Numbered from the stretch's first letter, positions 7,384 to 15,708 are shown. The stretch: 35,673 bases of DNA from RFXV01 sp038150465 (GCA_038150465.1 JAYOTP010000023.1:1-35673); one strand, 5' to 3'. The notes: generated by a model not told the origin, from the letters alone. A program made the numbers and translations.

Positions 7384-9702
7384 TCAGAAATCGTAGCGGA
7401 CATTTACTGCCGCATTGATTCCTTTCGAGTCAGAAAAGTAGCGCAAACGATCCAAATAATCCCGATAGCGCTCATTTGTTGCGTTTTCGACCCGTATTCC
7501 CCAGATCAGACCAGCTGCCTCACTCCCAGTTCGAAAGGAAAAACGCAGCTCCCAGAGACCGTAGGCTGGTGGTGGTGGGATCAGATCCTGACCTTCTTGC
7601 CAATGGGTTTGTTCCGCGGTCCAGCGATGGGTCAGCTGGAATTCAGGCGCTTTAAGCCATCCGATCGAAGTCCTCTTGTACTCTAATCCTATTTGGGCAC
7701 GGACAGGAGGCATGAATACCAACGGGGCATTCTGCTCTCTGTCATCTCCTCGGGTCAGACTGGCCTCTGAGCGAATGACCCAATGCCTGCCCAACCTATA
7801 GTCGAGCTGCAGATCACTGCCGATGATCAGGGCATCGGTCTGCTGGTAGCGAAAAACCGGGAAGGCTCCGCGAATGGTGAGCCTCAAGGAATCTTCAGCT
7901 TGCAGGTAGATATAGTCATCCATCCTATGGGCATAGGCCATAAGATCATAACTCCAGCGGCCCGCACTTCCATGGAAGTCCAAACTGGCCTTGAATGAAT
8001 GCTCCCTTTTCAGGAGCGGATCGCCCTCCTCCAAACTGGCTACCCCTTGATGCAGACCAAAACTGTATCGCTCATTCACCGCAGGTGTACGGCTTCCATA
8101 ACCCAAATGCACACCGAACCCATGTCTTGAGTTGATGTCTCTTTCCCATCCAAGCTGTACACTCGGATTCCCAAGATCGTCCCGATATCGCAGGATGGTC
8201 CTGGGAAGATCACTGCCGATCGTGGCCACGCTGCGCGAACCCCATTCCATTCTCAATCCCCATTCGATCAAACCATACCTACTGTGGTGCTCCGAACTGA
8301 AATACATCCCCCACAGACCCGACAAATGGTCCGGAATAAGCGGGAGGATCCCTGTGATCGGATCATTAAGGTTTTGGGTCCGGATGTACTGGAATCCAAA
8401 TGTTCCATCCCAGTCACCGATCTCCTGTTCCACCCGCGTTTCAAAAAAATGCTGGGATTTGTCCAGCTTGAGTGCAGGAATATCCGATCGTCCGCTTCGG
8501 CGGATATCAAATTCATTTCTTTGGTCATACTGGAAGGCGTAGATGGACTTCCAGGAGCCTTTGTAAAAGGGCCGATGCCATTGGAGTTGGATCAATTCGT
8601 GCCGCACCTCCTGCCTTGGAGCATCTATGGAATACGAGAATTCGGATCGGGTAAAAAAGGGTTCTTCTCTTTGAAATGCAGACTGCAGATCGGTCAGATT
8701 GGCAATGTGTGCGCCTCGCAGTATGCCAAGTTCAGCCTGAAAGTGACTCAGAAAGAACTCCAAATTCGATCCATCGCGGAAATGATGTTGCATCTCGAGG
8801 GAAGAAGAGCCACGAAGGGAACCGGTGTTGGTCAGGCGGTGATCTGGAGCCTGTCCATCCCCCTCCCGATAAAAAGAGGCGTTCCATCGCCAGGCCCAGG
8901 AACCTGTGTTTTTTGAAAGAAGTGCATGCAGCGAATGGGATCGGCCATTGGTGCCAAAAGCATAAGCCGTACGCCCTTTCCATCTTTCTGAAAACGGAAT
9001 GGCCGTGGCCTGAAGAGAGATCGAAGCGCCATTGGATGCTCCGGGCACACTGAGACTGCCCACGCCTTTGATCACAACGATCTCTTGGGCCGACAAGGCG
9101 TCGAGTTCAGGCGCATGGTCATTGCCCCATTGCTGGGCAGAGTGCAGAACGCCCCTGTTCATGATATTCAATCGGTTGCCCGTCAATCCATGGACCATCG
9201 GTTTTCCGATCCCAGAACCATTTCGGATCAACGAAACACCCCGAACATTCTCCAATTGATCCGAGAAACTGGAAGAGGGCGCATTCCATAGATCTTTTTC
9301 ACTCAGGCGAACGCCCAGGCCCGAGCTGTCCCTGTGGTGCGCTTTCTCCACCGGAACCTCAGACAGCACTTCATTGGTCCGGCTAAGCTGAATGGTAAGC
9401 TGAGCGTCGACCTCCTGGATCTGGACCTCTGTATAAAAAGACAAATACCCCAACCTGATCACGCTGAGCGTGTACAGGCCGGGGCATATTCCGTCAAATT
9501 CAAACGATCCCGAAGCGTCTGACATCCTCAACCATCCGCCAGGATTCAATCCGATCAAGGCATCAGATACCGCTTCATTGTCCTGACCGGTGATCAGACC
9601 GGACAGTTTTTCCTGACATCCTTTCTGAGCTGTTGCCCCGAAGTGGAACAACAAGGCAAAGCAGAGAATGCATATTCGTTTTTGGATGCGACTACAAGAC
9701 AT
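7384..9702 (-). CDS. TonB-dependent outer-membrane receptor, probably for a metal (ZnuD-like)
   Basis: 772 residues. Signal peptide of about 25 residues ending ATAQ; a carboxypeptidase-regulatory-like beta-sandwich (about 28-110, GQDNEAVSDALIGLNPGG); a plug domain (about 125-240) with VHGLTGNRLNIMNRGV and the motif QQWGNDHAPELD; then a 22-strand-type barrel ending in the terminal aromatic residue (VRYDF). The plug motif with QWG and DHAPE recalls ZnuD-like metal receptors of Bacteroidota; this is recognition from memory, not a search. The start overlaps the end of the upstream lipoprotein gene by 11 nt, and the Fur-family repressor follows after 14 nt, so the three form an operon. It would import its substrate across the outer membrane using TonB-ExbBD energy. 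Confidence 0.92.
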   Translation of the reverse strand: MSCSRIQKRICILCFALLFHFGATAQKGCQEKLSGLITGQDNEAVSDALIGLNPGGWLRMSDASGSFEFDGICPGLYTLSVIRLGYLSFYTEVQIQEVDAQLTIQLSRTNEVLSEVPVEKAHHRDSSGLGVRLSEKDLWNAPSSSFSDQLENVRGVSLIRNGSGIGKPMVHGLTGNRLNIMNRGVLHSAQQWGNDHAPELDALSAQEIVVIKGVGSLSVPGASNGASISLQATAIPFSERWKGRTAYAFGTNGRSHSLHALLSKNTGSWAWRWNASFYREGDGQAPDHRLTNTGSLRGSSSLEMQHHFRDGSNLEFFLSHFQAELGILRGAHIANLTDLQSAFQREEPFFTRSEFSYSIDAPRQEVRHELIQLQWHRPFYKGSWKSIYAFQYDQRNEFDIRRSGRSDIPALKLDKSQHFFETRVEQEIGDWDGTFGFQYIRTQNLNDPITGILPLIPDHLSGLWGMYFSSEHHSRYGLIEWGLRMEWGSRSVATIGSDLPRTILRYRDDLGNPSVQLGWERDINSRHGFGVHLGYGSRTPAVNERYSFGLHQGVASLEEGDPLLKREHSFKASLDFHGSAGRWSYDLMAYAHRMDDYIYLQAEDSLRLTIRGAFPVFRYQQTDALIIGSDLQLDYRLGRHWVIRSEASLTRGDDREQNAPLVFMPPVRAQIGLEYKRTSIGWLKAPEFQLTHRWTAEQTHWQEGQDLIPPPPAYGLWELRFSFRTGSEAAGLIWGIRVENATNERYRDYLDRLRYFSDSKGINAAVNVRYDF

Positions 9703-10243
9703 GTATTTGGAAGGTCACCTCAATATCGGTTTCTCCTCCCGCATTGGTTATATCTCCATCACTTACGCCAGCTGCAGACTTATCTGGTTCATGACGAAGG
9801 GTAATGGTGAGCGAATAATCGCCTGGATCAGAAGCTGAAAGCTCAGACAGCAATCCGAGGGGCTGCTGGTTTGCATCCGTATCCGAATAAGAGACGCTCA
9901 GCGCAGGATCAGATGACTGGAAGAAGAATTGGTGCTCTTCCGCCTCCTCAAAGATCTCAGTGGTGATGTTGTCGGCTGGACTTTCGGTCTCATTCAAAAG
10001 ACTCAGAGAGCCATTGTAGCTCACACCTGAGCTGATCGTATCGACAGTGATCATCGGGGCATTTCCTCCGTCGCCGTCCAGATCTTGAAAAGTGAAGCTG
10101 TGAACAGAACCTGCAGCGGTCAAGGTGTAGGTCAGTGTGGTGATCACCTCCTCCTCATTCGGGATCGACGGATCATTCACTTCATCCTCACAGGATAGAA
10201 AGAATGTGCTACTGGCCAGTAGGACGAATGCAACTCTTTTCAT
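9692..10243 (-). CDS. Small lipoprotein next to the TonB receptor (family member 1)
   Basis: 183 residues. The start gives a clean lipoprotein signal: basic MKR, hydrophobic core and lipobox FFLSC (Cys18), followed by acidic residues. The mature part has FTFQDLDGDGGNAP (an Asp/Gly stretch resembling a cation-binding loop), NETESPADNIT, EEAEEHQFFF and a final beta-rich segment ending GGETDIEVTFQIHVL. It belongs to a Bacteroidota lipoprotein family that I believe databases label 'type 1 periplasmic binding fold superfamily', a label that says little about function. It is a paralogue of the gene just upstream and overlaps the receptor start by 11 nt, so a role as surface or periplasmic partner of that receptor is likely by inference. 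Confidence 0.85.
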   Translation of the reverse strand: MKRVAFVLLASSTFFLSCEDEVNDPSIPNEEEVITTLTYTLTAAGSVHSFTFQDLDGDGGNAPMITVDTISSGVSYNGSLSLLNETESPADNITTEIFEEAEEHQFFFQSSDPALSVSYSDTDANQQPLGLLSELSASDPGDYSLTITLRHEPDKSAAGVSDGDITNAGGETDIEVTFQIHVL

Positions 10244-10257
10244 GATTTGATTTTCGG

Positions 10258-10289
10258 CAAATATACTCTATGCAACATTGTTGCGTAAA
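10258..10289 (-). promoter_or_regulatory. Promoter with embedded 13-bp palindrome, candidate Zur/Fur operator
   Basis: On the minus strand: -33-like TTTA (10286-10289), a 20-nt spacer and -7 TATATTTG (10258-10265), 15 nt before the lipoprotein ATG. The spacer contains the perfect palindrome GCAACA-T-TGTTGC (10272-10284, plus-strand reading). A repressor bound there would block RNA polymerase directly. The adjacent Fur-family gene is the natural candidate; the assignment is inference. Confidence 0.65.
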
Positions 10290-10317
10290 TATATTTTTCA
10301 ATCCGAACACATAGCTT

Positions 10318-10896
10318 TTATGGACGCACCACAAATGGAAAGCTCACTTCAATTTCCACTTTGCCACCTGCATTGCTTGGGTCTCCCTGTTGGACGCCTA
10401 TTCCTGTTTTGTTCGGTTGATGAACCAGGGAAATGGTCAACTCTGATTCGCCAGGTGCCTGGGTGATCAATTGACTGAGCAAACCCACAGGACGTCCGTT
10501 CTGATCGGCATCGAGATAAAAGATATTGGCCAGGCTTTCGTCGTCCAGCTCAAAGAAGAACTGATAATCCTTTGCCTGTGCGTCAATGGTGAGTGTGATG
10601 TCCTCAATGGGATTTTCCGTGTCGTCATACATCAGCATTGTGCCCTGGTAAGGCACACCATAATCCAGGGTATCCATGGTCAGTATAGGCGGACTCCCTC
10701 CATCTCCATCCAGATCCTGAAAAAAGAACAAGTAGTTCAGTCCATCCGGATCGTCCAGGCTGTAGATCAGCTTGGTAATGGGCTCCTCCTCTACCGGGGG
10801 AATGATGGGATTGTCGATCTCCGTATCGCATGCCCAGGACCCTCCCACAAGGAGGGCCAGAAGGAACACCAATGGATGCCTGCGCGTTTGGCTCAT
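10318..10896 (-). CDS. Small lipoprotein next to the TonB receptor (family member 2)
   Basis: 192 residues from the chosen ATG (MSQTRRHP), which gives a proper lipoprotein signal with cysteine at about residue 23 (GGSWAC). In-frame ATGs at 10908 and further upstream would add an unlikely N-terminal tail, and a -7 element lies over that region. The mature protein repeats the landmarks of its downstream paralogue: FFFQDLDGDGGSPP, DDTENPIEDIT, YQFFFELDD, LLSQL and a GGKVEIEVSF ending. The 74-nt gap to the paralogue contains a second promoter, so both may be transcribed separately as well as together. Function unknown; the duplication beside a metal-type receptor suggests substrate capture or receptor assembly. 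Confidence 0.83.
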   Translation of the reverse strand: MSQTRRHPLVFLLALLVGGSWACDTEIDNPIIPPVEEEPITKLIYSLDDPDGLNYLFFFQDLDGDGGSPPILTMDTLDYGVPYQGTMLMYDDTENPIEDITLTIDAQAKDYQFFFELDDESLANIFYLDADQNGRPVGLLSQLITQAPGESELTISLVHQPNKTGIGVQQGDPSNAGGKVEIEVSFPFVVRP

Positions 10897-10901
10897 GGTT
10901 G

Positions 10902-10922
10902 TGCACATATTGTGCAAAACTA
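10902..10922 (-). promoter_or_regulatory. Palindrome overlapping a -7 element, candidate second Zur/Fur operator
   Basis: TGCACA-TAT-TGTGCA (10902-10916) is a perfect 6-3-6 inverted repeat. It overlaps the minus-strand -7 sequence TAGTTTTG (10915-10922) just ahead of the lipoprotein 2 gene. Its TGCA-N7-TGCA outline matches the palindrome at 10271-10285. No convincing -33 element is seen. Confidence 0.5.
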
Positions 10923-11012
10923 AATACCCGAGCCGCAAGCGCATCCTGAACACAAATGAAATTATTCACGTTACTTGATTATTAAGTTTTACCCCAAAAG
11001 ACTTAAACAAAA

Positions 11013-11027
11013 AGAAACATTGTTGCA
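11013..11027 (+). promoter_or_regulatory. Third operator-like site, in front of the small membrane protein gene
   Basis: AGAAACATTGTTGCA shares the 11-mer AACATTGTTGC with the palindrome at 10272-10284. It lies 22 nt before the ATG of the small membrane protein and in the intergenic region shared with lipoprotein 2. One half-site (TGTTGCA) is intact and the other is imperfect. Binding by the same regulator is inferred. Confidence 0.45.
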
Positions 11028-11048
11028 ATCTGCTTGAACCAAATCAAC

Positions 11049-11285
11049 ATGAAGCACCTCATTTCCTCTACAGAATCGGTGCATGCGAAAGACGCTGCGT
11101 ATTCCACGGAAGTCACTGCAACCTCCTCCGCAGAGGGTTACAGCTCGCTTGAAGCATCTTCATCCATGGGATGGATGGTCGCCTCAGGCATTGGATTCGT
11201 CCTCATTCTGGCCTGGATGACCAACAAACTGTATCGACTGAAGCCACCCGTCGATCTGATGGATGGCCCGGATGACATCGCTTGA
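11049..11285 (+). CDS. Small single-span membrane protein of unknown function
   Basis: 78 residues from the ATG at 11049; a TTG five codons upstream is possible but less likely. The first 40 residues are polar and rich in Ser, Thr, Ala and Glu. A single membrane helix follows (about 46-64, GWMVASGIGFVLILAWM), then a basic NKLYRLK and a short acidic tail. The charge pattern (positive residues after the helix) suggests N-out/C-in. I recognise no family. It is divergent from the metal-uptake operon and has an operator-like site in its promoter region, so it may belong to the same regulon. Confidence 0.62.
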   Translation: MKHLISSTESVHAKDAAYSTEVTATSSAEGYSSLEASSSMGWMVASGIGFVLILAWMTNKLYRLKPPVDLMDGPDDIA

Positions 11286-11347
11286 AACTCCGTGTCGGGG
11301 CTGAGGGAGAATAACGCACCTTTGCAGCCCAACAAACAGTTCTCTTT

Positions 11348-12799
11348 TTGACTTCATTTCATCACCTCGGTCTCCCAGAGACTTTGCTTTCGGCGATCGA
11401 GGACCTCGGATTCGAGAAGCCCAGCGAAATCCAACTCGAGTCCATCCCCCTGCTACTGACCGAAGAAACCGATTTCATCGGATTGGCCCAGACCGGTACG
11501 GGAAAAACAGCGGCCTTTGGCCTCCCACTTCTCTCTTACCTCGAAGCGCAGCCCGCAAAGCACACGCAAGCCCTTATCCTGGCACCCACACGCGAACTCT
11601 GCCAGCAGATCACCGATCAGATGCAGGCCTTTGCGAAGAATATTTCGGGCTTGAATATCCTCTCCGTTTATGGCGGAGCTGCCATCCAGAACCAGCTCCG
11701 GGCACTCAAAAAACCACAACAGCTCATTGTGGCCACCCCAGGCCGACTCATCGACCTGATGGAACGAAAAGCCGTCCGTTTGGATCGGCTGTCGCATGTG
11801 GTCCTGGACGAAGCCGATGAGATGTTGAATTTTGGATTCAAAGAAGACATCGATCGCATTCTTCAAAATTCGCCTCCTGCCCGTAATACCTGGTTGTTCT
11901 CGGCCACACTCAACCCAGACCTGAAGCGGATCGTAGAAGAATTCATGAATGATCCGAAAGAGGTCCGACTCAGCAGGCCAAATGAAGTCAACCGCATGAT
12001 CGAGCATGAATGTGCACTGGTCATGCCCAAAAATCGGACGGAGGCTCTTTGCCGTTTTCTGGACTCTGAACCCAATATGCGCGGCATCGTGTTCTGCCGC
12101 ACCAAAATGGACACGCAAAAACTGGCGGATGAACTCGGTCAGCGGGCCTATCGCTCCGATGCCCTCCACGGCGACCTCAGTCAGGTGCAAAGGGACAGAG
12201 TGACCAACAAGTTCCGACGGCACGAACTGCAGGTGCTGATCGCCACGGATGTGGCTGCTCGCGGGCTCGATGTTCAAGATCTGACGCATGTCTTCCACCT
12301 GAACATTCCGGATGATTTTGCCTACTACACCCATCGTTCTGGTCGGACGGCACGGGCCGGTAAAACCGGTGTGTCCATGGCCCTGATCGCACCAAGGGAT
12401 GAATTCAAACTGAACCAACTCAGCAAAAAGCTCCAGATCGAATTCAAGAACCGGAGCATTCCGGATGCCAAGGATATTCTCCGTGGTCGGATCCGAAACT
12501 GGACCGATCAGATCCTAGACACCGATACGGGAAAAAAGAGGAACCACAAATTGCTGAACGAAGTACTGGATCAACTCGAAGATGTATCGAGAGAGGAACT
12601 GGTGCACCGCATGCTCATTCTGGAATTTCAAAAACTCCGTGCGCACAGCGACAAGGACCTGAATGCCTTTCCTGAAAAACGTCAGACCCCGCGCTTCAGC
12701 GGAAAGCCCATGGCGAAAGGAAAAAAGAACTTCCGCAGCAACCGTTCCGATGGCCCAGGGGGGAAGAGCAAGAACTTCAAGAAGCGCTTCAGAAAATAG
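11348..12799 (+). CDS. DEAD-box ATP-dependent RNA helicase
   Basis: 483 residues. Motifs in order: Q motif FEKPSEIQ, Walker A AQTGTGKT (47-54), PTRELC, GG, TPGRLID, DEAD within VLDEADEML, SAT, then helicase C motifs RGLDVQDLTHV and HRSGRTARAGKTG. The C-terminal tail (about 430-483) is basic and rich in Lys, Arg and Gly, as in CsdA/RhlE-type helicases that bind structured RNA or pre-ribosomes. The start must be a TTG at 11348: there is no ATG or GTG between the upstream in-frame stop (11312) and the Q motif, and the homologous start SFxxLGL falls right there. It would unwind RNA in ribosome assembly or decay. The gene seems to be transcribed alone. Confidence 0.95.
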   Translation: MTSFHHLGLPETLLSAIEDLGFEKPSEIQLESIPLLLTEETDFIGLAQTGTGKTAAFGLPLLSYLEAQPAKHTQALILAPTRELCQQITDQMQAFAKNISGLNILSVYGGAAIQNQLRALKKPQQLIVATPGRLIDLMERKAVRLDRLSHVVLDEADEMLNFGFKEDIDRILQNSPPARNTWLFSATLNPDLKRIVEEFMNDPKEVRLSRPNEVNRMIEHECALVMPKNRTEALCRFLDSEPNMRGIVFCRTKMDTQKLADELGQRAYRSDALHGDLSQVQRDRVTNKFRRHELQVLIATDVAARGLDVQDLTHVFHLNIPDDFAYYTHRSGRTARAGKTGVSMALIAPRDEFKLNQLSKKLQIEFKNRSIPDAKDILRGRIRNWTDQILDTDTGKKRNHKLLNEVLDQLEDVSREELVHRMLILEFQKLRAHSDKDLNAFPEKRQTPRFSGKPMAKGKKNFRSNRSDGPGGKSKNFKKRFRK

Positions 12800-12971
12800 C
12801 CCATCGGAGTCTTGTATCTGAGTTCTTTTCAGTGAAGCCGCGGCAAGGGTGCAGACAGTGCCTTGAACAGGCATGCAGATATTGAAAACGCAACCGATTC
12901 CATGAGCGGTCATTTTGCCGTAAAGAAGAGCCGAACCCGTTTTACTTTTAACCCATAATTGTATCAAGCCC

Positions 12972-14495
12972 GTGGGAAAACGAAGCATGCTGATGATCCT
13001 CGATGGTTGGGGAATCGCCGAAAACGAGAAGGTCTCTGCCATCCATAAGGCAAACACACCCTTTGTCGACAGCTTGTACAGCAGTTGTCCGAATACGGCT
13101 CTGGAGGCAAGTGGGCGCTTTGTTGGACTCCCGGAAGGGCAGATGGGGAACAGTGAAGTCGGACACATGAATCTGGGTGCTGGACGGATCGTCTATCAAG
13201 AGTTGGAACGCATCAACCAAAGCATTGCGAGCAAAGAGTTTTTCGAAAGACCCGCCCTGCGCGCTTTCATGCAGCAAGTCAAAAAGTCCGATCGCCCACT
13301 TCATCTGATGGGGTTGGTTTCAGACGGTGGGGTGCACTCCCATTTGGAACATCTGAAGGCCCTCTGCACCATGGCTCACTCCTTCGATCTGAAGGAAGTC
13401 TACATACATGCTTTCACGGATGGGCGCGATTGCGATCCAAAAAGTGGATCTGGCCATCTCCTAGACCTCGAACAACACCTTGCGTCGACGACTGGAACGA
13501 TCAGTTCAGTGATCGGCCGGTACTATGCCATGGATCGGGATCGGCGATGGGAACGCACACAAAAGGCCTATGACCTCTTGGTCCACCGCAAAGGAATACC
13601 CTTCGAAAGTGTTCAGCAACTGATGGACTCGAGCTACGAAGCGGGGATCACAGACGAATTCGTCGAGGCGGCACAACGCAGCATTGAAGGGATTTCACTG
13701 CCTGGGATCAAAGACGGGGATTCGGTCATCTGTTTCAACTTTCGCACAGATCGGGGTCGACAGATCAGCGAAGTGCTCACCCAAACCGACCAAGCCGAGT
13801 ATGGAATGAAAGCACTGGATCTGAACTACCTGACCATGACCCGGTACGATGAATCCTTTGATGGTATCGAGATCGCGTTTGAGAAAGATGATCTCCTCGA
13901 AACCATTGGAGAAGTCATCTCCAAGGCTGGCAGGACTCAGGTGCGCATCGCCGAAACAGAGAAATATCCCCACGTGACCTTTTTCTTTTCAGGAGGACGG
14001 GAGGCTCCCTTCCCGGGCGAACGCAGACTCCTCTGCCCCTCGCCCAAGGTGGCGACCTACGACCTGCAACCGGAAATGAGCGCCGAAGACATCCAAGACC
14101 GGATCATTCAGGACATATCGGAAAACCAGCCCGATTTCATCTGCCTGAATTTTGCCAACCCCGATATGGTAGGCCACACAGGAGTTATGGAAGCAGCCGT
14201 CAAGGCCTGCGAAACGGTCGATCGCTGTGCAGAACAGGTGGCGAAGAAAGCCATCGATGCCGGCTATTCCGTCATCATTCTGGCCGACCACGGAAATGCA
14301 GACAGAATGGAAAATCCGGATGGCAGTCCACACACGGCACACACCACCCGTCCCGTACCCTGTTTTCTTTTGGGGGGCGGAACAGAAACACGAACTTTAC
14401 GCAATGGCGTTTTGGGGGATGTAGCGCCCACCCTACTCGAATTGATGGAGATCGATGCACCCGATGCCATGACAGGAAAAAGCCTATTGATATGA
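12972..14495 (+). CDS. gpmI: 2,3-bisphosphoglycerate-independent phosphoglycerate mutase
   Basis: 507 residues, the usual length. It interconverts 3- and 2-phosphoglycerate in glycolysis and gluconeogenesis, using two Mn ions and a phosphoserine intermediate. Visible signatures: MLMILDGWGIAE with the first metal Asp (11), GQMGNSEVGHMNLGAG with catalytic Ser61, HAFTDGRDCDP, RYYAMDRDRRWERT, the second metal cluster region NPDMVGHTG and ADHGNADRM, and SPHTAHTTRPVPC. The start is a GTG at 12972, with the family pattern MxKRxxLMILDGWG directly following. The stop overlaps the start of the next gene in ATGA, the first of three such overlaps in this cluster. It is preceded by 172 nt without a gene, in which I see only a lone TACTTTTA (12943-12950). 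Confidence 0.97.
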   Translation: MGKRSMLMILDGWGIAENEKVSAIHKANTPFVDSLYSSCPNTALEASGRFVGLPEGQMGNSEVGHMNLGAGRIVYQELERINQSIASKEFFERPALRAFMQQVKKSDRPLHLMGLVSDGGVHSHLEHLKALCTMAHSFDLKEVYIHAFTDGRDCDPKSGSGHLLDLEQHLASTTGTISSVIGRYYAMDRDRRWERTQKAYDLLVHRKGIPFESVQQLMDSSYEAGITDEFVEAAQRSIEGISLPGIKDGDSVICFNFRTDRGRQISEVLTQTDQAEYGMKALDLNYLTMTRYDESFDGIEIAFEKDDLLETIGEVISKAGRTQVRIAETEKYPHVTFFFSGGREAPFPGERRLLCPSPKVATYDLQPEMSAEDIQDRIIQDISENQPDFICLNFANPDMVGHTGVMEAAVKACETVDRCAEQVAKKAIDAGYSVIILADHGNADRMENPDGSPHTAHTTRPVPCFLLGGGTETRTLRNGVLGDVAPTLLELMEIDAPDAMTGKSLLI

Positions 14496-14914
14496 TCCCG
14501 CAGGAATCAAAGATCATTGCCGTGGACTTTGACGGCACCATTGCTGAGGACCGCTATCCGGGAATCGGCAAACCCATGCCCTTTGCATTTGAAACTTTGA
14601 AAATGCTTCAAAGCGACGGACACCGTCTTATTCTATGGACCTACCGAACGGGCAAAAAACTCAATGAGGCCGTGGAATTTTGCAGAGAACACGGCATCGA
14701 ATTCTATGCGGTGAACAAGGGCTTTCCCGAAGAGGACATGCAACACCCAGATACGGGTCGGAAGATCCATGCAGATCTGTTCATCGACGACCGCAACTTT
14801 GGTGGCTTTCCCGGTTGGGGCGTCATCTACCAGAAGTTGAGTCCGGAAAACAGGAAAATGGAGTTCGAGGAGAAGCAAAAGAAACGCCGCGGCTTTTTCG
14901 GACGCAGAAGATGA
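14492..14914 (+). CDS. Small HAD-superfamily hydrolase (BT0820-like)
   Basis: 140 residues. HAD motif I is VDFDGTI with nucleophile Asp12 and acid/base Asp14; motif II Thr is in LWTYRTG; motif IV is LFIDDRN. The protein has essentially no cap domain, like the small Bacteroidota phosphatase of the BT0820 type. Substrate not determinable. The last residues are very basic (KKRRGFFGRRR), perhaps for nucleic-acid or membrane contact. It overlaps gpmI upstream and map downstream by 4 nt each, so it is translationally coupled to both. Confidence 0.86.
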   Translation: MIPQESKIIAVDFDGTIAEDRYPGIGKPMPFAFETLKMLQSDGHRLILWTYRTGKKLNEAVEFCREHGIEFYAVNKGFPEEDMQHPDTGRKIHADLFIDDRNFGGFPGWGVIYQKLSPENRKMEFEEKQKKRRGFFGRRR

Positions 14915-15708
14915 TCCGCTACAAGACAGAAGAGCAGATCGAGCTCATGCGCAAGAGTGCCCTATTGGTCTCGGACACCTTGGGCATGCTGGCCGGGCTG
15001 GTGGCGCCTGGCGTGAGTCCTCTTCACCTGGACAAGAAAGCAGAGGAATTCATCCGAGACATGGGCGGCGCCCCGGGTTTTCTCGGTTTGTACAACTGCC
15101 CAAGCACCCTGCTCACATCGGTCAATGAACAGGTCGTTCATGGGATCCCCACAGACAAACCGCTGCAGGACGGAGACATTGTTTCCATCGATTGTGGTGT
15201 CTTCATGGGTGGATATTACGGAGATCACGCCTTCACCTTCACCGTGGGCGAGGTGGAAGCAAAAACCCGGAAGCTGCTGGAAGTCACCTATGAGTGTCTG
15301 ATGAAAGGCATTGAACAATGTAAAGAAGGCAACCGCATCGGAGACATCGGCCATGCAGTGGAAACCCATGCAACGGACCATGGATATGGCGTTGTACGGG
15401 AGCTTGTCGGACACGGGCTGGGAACACAGCTGCACGAAGAACCGCAGGTGCCCAATTTTGGACGTCAAGGAAAAGGAAAAAAGATCAAAGACGGTCTGAC
15501 CGTGGCCATTGAACCCATGATCAACATGGGCACCCACCGGGTCAAGCAACTTGCAGACGGATGGACGATCGTTACCGCAGATGGTCTTCCAAGCGCGCAT
15601 TTTGAACACGATGTGGCCGTAGTGAATGGCGCACCCGAGATCCTGTCTTCCTTTGAACCCATTTTCGAGGTGATCGGAAATCCTTTCGAGAAAAAAAGCG
15701 AAGCATGA
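14911..15708 (+). CDS. map: Type I methionine aminopeptidase
   Basis: 265 residues, starting at the ATG of the ATGA overlap at 14911 (MIRYKTEEQIELMRKSA), which matches the family N-terminus. An open frame extends further upstream but is only the shadow of the HAD gene. Substrate-pocket His77 (VVHGIP) and the five metal ligands are present: Asp94 (SIDCG), Asp105 (GDHAFTF), His168 (VGHGLG), Glu201 (IEPMIN) and Glu232 (HFEHDV). It removes the initiator methionine from nascent proteins. The next gene begins inside its stop (ATGA at 15705). Confidence 0.97.
   Translation: MIRYKTEEQIELMRKSALLVSDTLGMLAGLVAPGVSPLHLDKKAEEFIRDMGGAPGFLGLYNCPSTLLTSVNEQVVHGIPTDKPLQDGDIVSIDCGVFMGGYYGDHAFTFTVGEVEAKTRKLLEVTYECLMKGIEQCKEGNRIGDIGHAVETHATDHGYGVVRELVGHGLGTQLHEEPQVPNFGRQGKGKKIKDGLTVAIEPMINMGTHRVKQLADGWTIVTADGLPSAHFEHDVAVVNGAPEILSSFEPIFEVIGNPFEKKSEA

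Noticed and set aside
11453..12418. 321-codon open frame antisense to the DEAD-box helicase
   Set aside because: The plus strand encodes all helicase motifs; the antisense product has no recognisable domain.
12800..12971. Non-coding RNA or promoter in the gap before gpmI
   Set aside because: Only a lone TACTTTTA is seen; TTTG is 26 nt away, too far for a normal spacer, and no stable hairpin was found.
12515..13168. 217-codon minus-strand frame across the helicase/gpmI gap
   Set aside because: Antisense to the ends of two certain genes and without its own features.
14680..14910. Upstream in-frame extension of map
   Set aside because: It is an out-of-frame reading of the HAD gene; the ATGA overlap start matches the family N-terminus.
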